A stretch of DNA of 64,000 nucleotides. Origin: Tyto alba. Its lineage: Eukaryota; Chordata; Aves; Strigiformes; Tytonidae. The stretch spans positions 22,247,323-22,311,322 of the forward strand of contig NW_024881272.1 of NCBI RefSeq assembly GCF_018691265.1, read 5' to 3'. Position 1 is the stretch's first letter. Each line of letters opens with the position of its first letter. Shown here one piece after another: positions 38,101 to 50,100 of the stretch. The notes under the pieces are model-generated. The model had not been told where the DNA came from, did not search any database, and worked only from the letters and a program-made list of their open reading frames with translations. Both the position numbers and the translations under genes were made by a program.

Positions 38101-41100
38101 TGATCCTGAAACAGATTTGAGATGTGTATCATGTGTAAACTAAGTGTCACTGTTAGGTCTCTCCCTATCATACAGCTTTTCATTTATTTGAAAATGTAAA
38201 CTTTATTTGTAACTGCACATTACAAGCTTCTACATTTACAGGGGGTTAAAATTTTCTTCAACTTTTTTTCTTTACCCTAAAGTTAAAAATCAGTGGGGTC
38301 TTCCCTGATATTAAGGTTTAAATCCCTCTCCCTTACAAAAGAATTTGATTTTTGACCACCCTCTTGTTTTCAAGTCTAATAGTTTAGATAGCAGTTTCTG
38401 TACTTGTACTTGATTTGAGAGAGAAGATCTGGTGATCAAGTTTGCTCAGCTCTCTAATCTGGACAGAGTCTATTTAGATGGATGTACAACACAAAGCTGT
38501 CACTGTTTCCTTTTCATAGGGGTACTTGGTTCTCCTGTAGTTCAGAAAGCATCACATCTATTTCGTCCACAGCAAAATCTAGTTTGAATTCCAGTGCTGC
38601 TTATTTTAAGATGTAAGCTGTCCACTGGGGATTTATAGCACAGCACTTTGAAGACTGCCAGATACCTTAGTCATCAGATTTGAGCGTCAGTGCCTTTTCT
38701 TAGTTCTTCACATCGTAAAAACAAGCACAACCTACCGCTATTTTTGCAGAGACACTTTCCAGTGACAACGGAATGGCCTGTTCAACCACATTCAGCGTGA
38801 TAGTACGTTAACTCATTGTGACGCAAATTCAAAATGCAATGTCATATTTACAGGAGAAGGAAGTACAAGGTTAACTTGAAGGCCTAACATCTAGAATTAG
38901 CTCCTTTAATACCAGAAGCCTCCATAAGCAAGTTCGGTAGAAAAGCCTTCTCACCAGACTTGAGAGAGGTGTCTTACCATCCGTTTGGCTTCAGTTCGAC
39001 TACGCCTGTGTAAATCTACTGAAATCAGTGGGTACTTAAAGCAAGATGTTTACACAAGTGTATTACTAGCAGGATCCCTTGCTTCTTTCCAAGGCAGTTC
39101 ACTGCCACCTTCTTGGCTTTCCTACCATGCATCTCTTCACAGAAGAGCAGATAGTAGCACATCTAGAGATTAAAAAGGACAATAATAACCAGCAACTGTT
39201 GCTCAGCTCCTGAAACTTGTTGCTTTATAATTTGTTATACAAAAAAAGGAAACAGTAACCAGTTTAGTATGCTAGCATACGAACTATTTTACTGGACACA
39301 GCACAAAGCCATGGGATCATTCAACACGTTCTCTTCAAAGTAAGATTTTAAACACGAAATTGCTGAAAAGGTTTTTCTTTAGCTAATACATTACACTTCA
39401 AGGATGTTAACATTTCAAACCAAGTGAGACAGACTGAAAAAAGAACCCACATATTCATTTACTTTTCTGTTAAAAGAAAAATATACTATCAGTTCATAAT
39501 TTCGCTTACATGTATAAAGACAGTATCAGAGAAGAAAGACTGATACCTTTCTATCCCCAGAATTAATAGACAGAAAGACAGAACCAACCATATAACTGGT
39601 GGTCCTTGGTGAAATCAACATCTAAAGATGCAAATATATGTATTTGATTTAGACTAAAATTTGGATTCTGTATTCAGAATGGAGACTAGTGTATCTGACG
39701 CAGGCAGACACAGGAATGCATAATAATCCTAGTCTTCACCTGAATTTCAGGGCAGAATTGTTTTACAGAATTCTGCAGACTCCAGTGCAACTGCTCAGGA
39801 ATGTGACTGGCTTCTGCAAACCCAGCTGCACACTGCATCCAGTTTAAGCACCTAAATTAGCAAGACACATGCTTAACTTTAAACAATAAGACTTAAAGAA
39901 TATCTTAAGTGCTCTATCGATTGGGGCCTGCCTGCATTCCACTTGCCCCCAGGAGTAGGAAAGAATGAGATAAGAATCCTTAAAAAGTTGTACTGAATGA
40001 AGAGTTTTTCCTCTGGACCTTTAGTTTACTAAATAACACCAATTACCAAACCTAAATTAAAAACCAAATTAATAACACTATAAGGATGCTAAATGCATTA
40101 GTAACAACATATTGACACTTGAAGTATAATGTAAGTAACGGTTAGTGTAACCTGACCCTGGAAGATAGCTTGACACTGACTAGCAGCTACTCAAACAAAT
40201 GTAGTTAAAGCTGCTATCTAGTCAATACATTAGCTATCTGTGATAAATTAAAGTAAAATAAAGCAAAGCTTGAATAATAAAGAATGTGCATAATTTAGGC
40301 TATCTGGAAATATGTATACGTTTACCTTTAAATACTTGCAGCATATCTGCATGTAGAACAAGGGCAGCTTTAAATAGCAGTAGAGAGAATAAAGCCTGGT
40401 GTGATAGATGTGCTCTTGAATAAACTACACTACAGCACTCTGCTACTAACAGGATTAGGTAAGGTGGGACATAGTGCACAGACCACATATCCCACAAAGA
40501 ATTAGAGAACTGACATTAATTTATTTTTAAAAAAGTTTAGCTTGAACTATCAGAAAGGAAATAAAACACATCTCAATTTTTAATTTAAAACACATCTTAA
40601 ATTTTTTAACAGTTTTAGTAATTAGCTGCATAAATACATGCATGAGAGAAAATGACACACAAATACTAAATTTTACTCCCTCTTTTGATATTGTTCACAG
40701 AACCTTTTGGTTTAACTTTCCAGAAAAATGGATGTACTCTCACATATAGGTTCAACTTTGAAATGTTTCAAGCTGAAACAAAAGTTTAAGAAAATTCTAA
40801 GATATAAAAAGGCATTTAGGAAGGTAATGCTTACACAAGCTACTTGTACCTCTCAGCTATAGGTTAAACAATTAAAAAACCCCCGCAAACTATATGCTTG
40901 GTAAATAAACGTGTATTGCTGTAGTAATGGGGTATGGCTAGTGCTAAATAACAAACAAGCCTAGTAAACAGCAATCGTTGAAGTCTGCTATGTGGATACC
41001 TACAACCACTTATGCCAGGCTGATGGGAATCTGACTTAAATGGCAGCAAAATTTAGACATAGTAGATACATCAGTCAAGAAAAGCTGTTAGCTTTTGCAT

Positions 41101-44100
41101 GTGTACACAGACACAATGCTTTCATTTTAAGCCACTGAAAATAAATTGTAGACAGAAATCTATTTTAGTCCTAACCGAACTATTGAATTAATAAAGGAAC
41201 TACAGTGCAGAGAGCTACATTTGCTGATTTTACACGATTCTGTTGATATTCCATTTTGATATTGTGCTCAAAAGCAATCAGAAAAATCTGAAAATGTTGT
41301 TTCTGCACTTTCAAGATCAAACTAGCAAGCTAAGAGAGCTGATTACCTCTGAAGCCTTTTCAAATTCTAAACAATCACTGTCCGTATCTCCCCCATCCCA
41401 TTCCCATTCTCATTCTCCTTCTTTCCTTTCGCCCAAGAATGTTTCAGACAAACCTCTCTTAAAAATAGACTTTAATGCAAGAATAAATTGTTTTAGTAGA
41501 AGTTCTAAACCAGGAATTAGCCCTATGGGCCAAAACATGTTCTTGGTCATCCGTTTATATAACCTCACACTGCGATACTCCAGCCAGAAAAATAAACACT
41601 TATCCCACCCTCACTACTTGCCATCAGTCTGGTATGATTTTTCCTGCCTCTGGAACATTTACACTCACAATGTATATAAACACATAGAAGTTAAGTGTAT
41701 ATACATCCCTTTTAGTAAGAAAAAGAATTTCTAAACTATAACTTGTTAAGAATATACCACAAGAACATGAGAGAGAAGAAAAAAAAAAGGAACTTTCTGC
41801 CTTTGGAAAACTGTTTCCACTTATTCCACACACCACTTTTCAAAAGTGTTCAAAATGAAGGCAAGTGATTATTAAATCAAGCCCTGATGTATGGGGAAAA
41901 CGATCACTTTTCTTTACACAAAATTAAGGTAAATATGTATACTTTTTTAAAAAGGTTCGGGAAAAAATAATGGAGAAACTGTTGACTAAAACTAAGCACT
42001 AGAACGGCCACCAAAAAAGATACAAGAGGAACGCTCAAAAAATATACCTTTAAAGTAGTGTTAGTCATGTGTGCTTGCTGTTGTGGGGTATGTGATAAAC
42101 ACAGAGATGATACAGCATGCGTTAACTAGTCCTTGAGCAGTACTGTGGGGCACTAACTGCATAAACTGCTGTACAAATGTTCTTTAGTCATATAAAGAAC
42201 TGGAACAGCTTCATTATATTTCCCCCTTTTTTCATAGATTTAGAAAATGATGGGTGGAGAAGAAAGGAAAAAGAGGGAGAAAGTAATTAGAGTTTGCCTG
42301 GGTAGCTATGTGGAACCAGGAAGCTCACACTAAGAAGAGAACTGGGGAAAGAGATGATTGCAGCTGCTCACACGTTGTAAGAACAAGCAGAGACAGTTGA
42401 GAAATAGCAGACAGATTTTGTGTTCAGAGGACTGAGCAGGGAAGCACAGGAACAGCTAACTGAACAACGTCAGGGAAATTAAATCAGGTAGGTGGATTGT
42501 GGCTCAGTTACGAGCAGCCTTTAGAGCTAACAGGAGGAATAGCTTATATCTCATTTGAAGAGAAGCTCCTAAGGGAGAGAGATAGCTTAAGCAAAAGAAA
42601 TAATCTGGTCAGAAAAATGAGCAAAGGTGATCTTTATAAACAACAGTGAAGTCCATGTGAGAGCAGCAAGTTTTAAATGGACAAGGCAAGACAGGAGAAC
42701 ACATCGGGAGTCAAGAAGTGAGAGAGACAAGGGCTTAAATAAGAGTTTTGGTGTGGACAGAAAGAAGACAGGTTTCAGGGATGCCATTTAAGGAAAAGCA
42801 ACAAGGTGTATAAATAGCCTTCACGGTTGGATCTAAGAGCAAAGCTGTTGGGCAAATGGTAACAAGGCTCCTCAAAAATCAGAAATGGACACTTTCTGAT
42901 CTTACTAGAAGTGGTTTTGGAAATTTCTACCCATATCACCCCCCAAACTAATATACAATAATTGACCTTGAGTTCTCCAATTTTTTTTCAGTACCAGTAA
43001 TTTCACTGCAGATACATGCAAAGCTATTTTGAGGTTTTAGTATAGTATTGCCATAATTATCACTGAGAAAGCCAAGCATTATAATCTTTTCATAGACACA
43101 ACATTTGCAGAAATACTTTTGTTTAAAGTTTTAAGTTGACCTTTTAACCACCAGTCTTACTCTACTATTCAACATTGTGCTTAGGTACTTTCTGGTAAAG
43201 AATTTTGCTGAAGGTGATTTAGAAAGGAAGCATTATTAATATTGGACAAGTATGCCTTTAAGTGAAAGTCTTAAATATTATTGATAGCAGAAGACATGCT
43301 ATTCAATTCAAACATCTGCCTTTTGAGTATCTACTGTGAATGAGAAATAAGGAGTTGCAGCAATAAGTTGCAATACAAGAGACCTCACAGTAAAACGCAG
43401 TAAGCTTCAGCGGTTACTGAACTTACACAAACTGTAAGGAGTTAAATTATGTTCAAATTATGCGCCTTTTTTTTTTTTTTTTTTAATAGGATTGGATTAA
43501 CTTTTCTGGGCTTTTCCTCAGACTTAGTAATATTGTTTTCTTTCCTTTACAAGAGCATTTATTGGGATGAATATATTTCCACACTTAAAGAAAAAGCTAC
43601 TATTTTCTTTTGTTTTGATTTCAATTCTGTTTCAGCCACTAGAAAAATGTTTTGTCCTTCTCCAAGAAATGAAGAAATAATTTAATGTAAATTTACGTTC
43701 AAGGAACACAAAGCAAGGAAACATTTTCAAGCCATCATAAAAAGTTATAGTATGTACTACTAGAGCCTCCTAAATTAATTATTACAAACTGCCCACCTCC
43801 TCATTGGAGTCTGAGAATTATAAACAGAAACATTTCTTGTCCATAACCAAATAAAACATAATATTCTCAAACCAAAATTTTTCCATTAACATTTCAGAGG
43901 CAGGAAGGAAAGTATAGGCTGTAGATATTCACCCATGAACATTACAACATTATAGAAGTCTTTGTTAATAAAATATATAAAAATAAGCTTTCAACACCTT
44001 CCTTGATTATGCAAAGAGGTTTTTTTATTTGTTTAAAGAGCAGCTGGAGAAAAGGTTTCTAATATGTAAATATGTTCTCCAAAGAGTTTTGTCACTAGGT

Positions 44101-47100
44101 TAAAGGCTGCGCTTATTCTCTCCAAAATGCCAGGCATATCTTTGAGTGTGAGAAGAAAATTAAAAAAAGAAACAGACAAATCTTCCAACAAAACCATCCA
44201 ACAACACTGACCTTTTTGAGAGATCTTCTACTTCAGTAGCTCAAACAATTAATTTTAAATTGTATAATTAATATAAAATAAAATGTAAATATTTTTAAAA
44301 TGTAATCAATTAATATTTTTTAATATTATTATCAAAAAGTTTAAGGGCCAGTGTACACAAGTCACCATTAGTTTGGGTGCCAGCATTTCTTTTTACAGTA
44401 CGAATCAAAATAATAATGTGAAGTATTAGGAATTCAGTACTGACAAGGAGCCCTACAATTTGAGAATTTTCCCCTCTGACCTGCAATTCTGCTCATAAGT
44501 AAAGCTATTGTTTCTCTCCTAACTCTTTGCATTCCTCCCAAGTTAGCTCAACTAACATTTGAGTCTGCTAGAAAAGATCTAAAAAGAAAGAGAAAAAAAA
44601 ACAACCCCAAAAAAACAAAAAACAAACAACTTTCATCAAGGACAGATTACAGAAAGTACTGGAAGCTTTTAAAACCCTCCACCCCCTCACATTCACCACT
44701 TGGAAATAACAAGATGGCAGAAAAATGCGAAATAAAATATTCAATTGCTTCCTCCTTCCTGATTCAGTGCAGCTAATCTGTGCCTCAGAAAAGCCTGTTT
44801 CTAGGCTTCCCATTTTGTTTCACAGTCCTAAGAGGATCAGCATAAAAACAACAGCAGTTTAGCCCTGCATATTTGTTTTAATTTCATGTCCAGAAATATT
44901 TCTGCTATATAAATCCTATTTTAGATTGCTGGTTTATATGATGGATGATTCTGAAAGTCCAGTGGAGAATACAACAAAAATGAACATCATTGTGTTCCAT
45001 TATTTCATCTATACAAAATGCAAGTCTTTTCCAGGGCTGTATTTTGTTGTTTATAACTCAACAATAGCTTACAGAGTTGAAAATTATTATTTGCAATTAT
45101 TATTATTTATAGAATTCTACCCACAAGGAGAAAAGGTATTTATTTATACCTATATCTTCTGCACTGCTATAAGTTAAATATTTAGAAATATCTGGAAGAT
45201 AAAATATTTAACTTACATATAACTAGGAAAAAAAAAAAAAGGCATTTTGAGGTGCCAATTTACACAAGAAGAATCGAAAGGCAATTAAACCACATCATGC
45301 AACCACTTCAAGTGATGATTACCAGGTCTGACAAGTTACTGTTTACATGTCATAACAGAAGCACTTTAGGCCACATCATGAAAGACGTGGTTGCAGTGAC
45401 CAGCTATTCTATTCCAGCAGGGCCTCCCACATAGCATGTTCCTGTACACTCCTTCAGAAGACTGTTTCTCAAAACTGGCTGGCAAATTGTTTATCATGCC
45501 AACCAACTTCAACTAGTAAGTGGGATCACAAAATATAAAGCAAATCTGTGGTATGATTGATCAATGGCAGCACTAAGATCTTAATTTGATTAAGGAGAAG
45601 GAAATGATGACCTGGGAAAAGTTACATTGAAAGGTTTTGGAAAGGAGCAACATCTGTGACTAATAGACAAGTAGGAGAGAGCATGGTTTCAGCAGCCCCA
45701 GGAGTTCGACATGAGATTTTACAGAGAAAGCTGAAAACCAGAAATTGATGGAAATTTTTACCTTTGAAAGTTTACTTCCTGAGCAAATTTGGAGCTTGTA
45801 ACAACTCAGGGTTTCTGAATAAGAAGTGCTAGTCAGACAGCTGTGTAGCAAATCTTTTGATGACACTTGATAGCATTTGTCCAACTGTCAGAACCCTGTC
45901 TCCAGCTGTGGCTACTCACAAGTGCTTCAGATTAAGAAAATGGAAGAAAAATCCACAAACTATATTTAATCATCATGTGTGAAACAAATCGAAATATTTT
46001 CTGGCTACTGTTGTGGGTCAACAGTTGAAACCCTGAAGCATAAGAGCTGGTTATAAGCATTCTAGCAACAAGATACAAGTGTTATGACCCTAGTGAGGAC
46101 AACAAAGGCTTTTTCTTGTTCACTACAGGGCCCAGAAAAGAAGAAAAAATAGCAGTAGTAAGAGGAAATGCTTAAATGCCAGAAAGACCACAATGACCAT
46201 TTACCCCAAGTCCATCTCTTCCTCTCAGAGAGGAATAAAAACATCCCTCAAAACAGCATTAAAAAATAAAAATATTTGTCTAAAACACTGAAATACCCTC
46301 AATACGCTTCAGAGGCTACTTACTTCAGACCTTGTTTCACTTGAACAACTAGAAACTGGATCTAGTTATGTCTTTGACAACAAGGTCTACAAAACCCCCA
46401 GCAGCACATACCTTTTCCATGTGTAAGTAGCTATTCAGAACAAGTAAGTAACCTCTCAGTATTTTCTTCAATAAAGAGCTGGACATATGCAACTTAAACC
46501 AAGTATTAGCTTGTTTTTCCAAAACATGGATCATTTTTATGGCTTGTTTTGAGCTGTCTGGTGTTTCCATATCTTCTGAAATATGAACAGAACTGGACAC
46601 AGTATTCTAAAAACATAGAAAAACAAGATCGTATCTCTGCCTCTATGCTGATGCTGTCCTTTTCACATAGCCAAAGATTAGCAATGGTCTTTTTTTCTAT
46701 GGCACTGTGCTGAGAACTTACACTGACTTTGATGCATAATTTTCCTAATGCATTCCAAGAGTATTTCTTTATTATTTTCCTTTTAAAATCTTTCATCTAT
46801 ATCTACAATCCATATTTGCCTAGATTCAATTGTCATTTGTTAGACTGTAACCATTTAAACAAGTAATTCAGATCAGTATTACCAACCTTTCCTTTTCATG
46901 AATTCAGTGCTTTTAACATCTTAAATGATCATCTTTTTTATCAACTTCCAGCTCTACAAATGACTTTATCACCTTCATAGTTGATAAAATCACTGTGTTC
47001 GACCAAACATGTTCTCTAAAAAGCAAACCCTTCCCTTAACAGTAGACAGAAGTATAAACAAATGTTCATGTCAGTGAGCTAATTACTGTCATCTAATGTA

Positions 47101-50100
47101 TACTATATGAATCCCCCAAATTGCAGATCTCTCAGAAACCTACAGTCCACAAAAAACTACCTATGATAAAACTGTACCAGCTGGCACTAATGATACCACA
47201 GACAGCATAATAAAAAGTAGAAGAACTGCAAATTAGCAACTCTATTTCACAAGCATGCTGCTTAACTTGGGTGTTGGAGTTTTGGAGTGGTTTGTTTTTT
47301 AAGATTTGGAATTAAATTGGCAATTTCCCAATCATTTGGAACATTTTCCACTTTCCAAGATTAGTGAACAGTAAATGATGGATTAGGGTCCTTTCTTTAT
47401 CTAGCTTATTTTAAGAAGTTTTGGATATAAATTGTCCAGGACTACTGATTCTGATTTAGCAGATGCTGCCTCTTTTGACACAAATTACATACGTTCCTAC
47501 AGAGAAGAGGCACCTACATTTCTGTTTCTGTTCAGAACCGTCATTTGTATTTTGCAGTAGGATATTATTCTTATTCTTAGTAGTGTGAAGAATGCTGTAC
47601 TACTTTTACTTCTTTTGGCCACAGGGATTTCATAATTTTCTTGGACTTGCTTATTCTTGTGGCTCTTGAACCCTTCCATTCCTGTTGTTGTTAATACGTG
47701 CACGTGTGCGCACACATACAAAAAGGAAAACAAGTGATCAATATTTATACTAGCACACTTCCTAAAAGAGTAATACAAAGCTTTGTATAGAATTGAAACA
47801 AAGTAAGTATTACTTGTTAACATGTATATTTTTGGGTAGTAAAATAAAATCTGTTGACACTAGCTTTCATTTACTTTCACTAGATTATCAAATAAAAAAA
47901 ATAAAAAAAAGTAAAAAGGGGGGGGGGGAGGGGGAGGGTGGGCAGGGGAGAGAAGGGTAATAAGCCCATAAGAGAGCCTCTAGGATTCTCCCAAACATAC
48001 TTTTCTGTCTCTCCTATGAAAGTTACCAAAAAACTGTCACTCTCAAAAACATCCTACTTCAAATATTCACACGCTACACTCAGTATCATATCCTACAGGT
48101 CATTAAATTATCTACCAAATTTTCAGTGATGAAATGTTTTTATATTGAATATTGAACATTATCTTCCTCTTTATTAAATCTTCCAAGCACCGTGGTGCTT
48201 GGAAGCAGATGATGATGTTCTGGTTTTGTTCTAAAACATTCTGAAAAAGTGAAGCATTTATTACTTGCTGTTCAAGCCAGAAATTCAAGACAGTGATGAA
48301 AAAGCCCCAAATCCCAAACAGTGAAAATGCTACTCACTAAAACTATTCCTTACTTGTTTTCCTCACTCATCTGGGCCAGCACAAATAAAATTCATAATAA
48401 AGTAACAGACATCTACTCAAGAGATCACAAATTATTTCTACAAAGAACATTTGACAGGAATTAAAGTCTCAGAACATTTGTGATAAACAATAATCTAGTT
48501 ATCACATCTTAAAAAACAAAATATAAATTTAAAATACTTTCAGGTTAACCAAGCATAACAATAACTAAACACATTAAACATCACATTTAGTCGTTTGAAT
48601 ACCATTTTATTATTTTGGCCTGAAGACAGAAATTACAAATAAACTTGTAATTTAATAATGAATATACAATGCAACTTTATTTAGGGCTTATGGCTTCAGA
48701 CACCAAAGCAAAACATGCAAACACTTTCTGCTTTAAGAATTACATTAACAGGTGTACATAGATATGTCAGAAAGCCAACTCTGACTAAATTTAATTCCCA
48801 CCTTACTCAGAGCTGTATTTAGTAGTTGCAGCATAACACCAGGGCTAAGAGATGAGAGTACTGCCACCTAGTGCCAGTCAAGCCTAACAAACAAGACTAC
48901 TGAATACAACTAATTCCAGAACATGTGCTCCCTTTAAAGTCTAACAGTTATTTGAAATGAGATGCTTGATCTTGAATTATAAAAGAACATGTCCTTAAAG
49001 ACTGATACGATTATGTTAAACCAATTCTTTAAATAGTCAGACTATCTGTACTTAATCAGCATGTTTGGCAGCAGCTATTCATTATATTCACCATTTTAAC
49101 ATCCTGGTTTTAGTCATTCATAACTGTGACAAATTGCCATCACCATGAATAAGAGCTTTGGTAATGAATATCTGTTTCAGACTAAGACTTTCTGGTTTGG
49201 TTTTGTTTTTTTGTAAAAAATTATGACAAACCTAAAAAAAAAAAAAAAAAAAAAGTACATGCATACACAGTTCAACAGTTCAAAAGACATATGAAACTTC
49301 TTTTGAAATGCTCTAATACACTCATGCTATAAAAAGGGTCATTTATTCTTACTGCATAAATATTTAAATACCCAAGTCAACATAAACTTCAGAAAATTAA
49401 GAAGTATTATGAAAATTCTCAAGTATACTGACAAGCCACAGAGAAAAAAATGTCTTCTCAATCCATTCTTATCTAAAATACCAGCACTAAATCAAACATT
49501 ATTTAATGTAAAGAACCTGATTTTTTTTCCTGTTTATTTACTGATAGATATATTTCTGCTCAGTGGATATTTCAGTGACTTCCTCCCCAAGAGTCATTAT
49601 TACAAGCAATAAAAATGTAAAATATTAGTACTCACCAACATCATTAGCTAGAGAAGCAGGATCAGAGGCCCCAAGGGTGGCTTCAAACTCCTCCTGAAGA
49701 CGATAAGCTCTTTGAAGAAGGGATTCAAGCTTATGAATGAATTCAGCACTAATGATATCCTGCAAGAAGATAGACATCAGATTTTCTATTTGCTCACAGT
49801 CTGTAAGATTCCTTTGTAAAATCTAAGCCTTCAAAGAGCAAACTGTGCCACATTAATTTCCTACAAACCACACAAGGACACTGTCAGATAAATACTTCAA
49901 CATCCAAAATACATGCACATATATTCTTTAGTGCCATAAAAATAAAAACTGAATTGTAAACCACTTTGAAGTTATCTGTGATGTTCACTAGAAATGATGA
50001 AAGCCACACAGGTGTATGTTTATTTCAAAATCTAGTTAATCAGAACAAAGGAATACAAATAAAATTCAAGCACATTATGAATATTCATAAATTGATCATC

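Larger units (their letters stand above)
31893..49635 (-). other. MIGA1: MIGA1 intron between coding exons 6 and 7 (17.7 kb)
   Basis: The longest intron, mostly AT-rich. Notable content is a purine-rich block at about 42240-42880, a G-rich tract at 47918-47950, a 26-bp palindrome at 48180-48205 and a 21-A tract at 49234-49254. A 163-codon plus-strand frame at 41243-41734 lacks any recognisable domain. No RNA gene was recognised. Confidence 0.75.

Noticed and set aside
41243..41734. 163-codon plus-strand ORF in a MIGA1 intron
   Set aside because: Antisense to the gene, no recognisable motif and no promoter or splice context. Long for AT-rich DNA, but unsupported.
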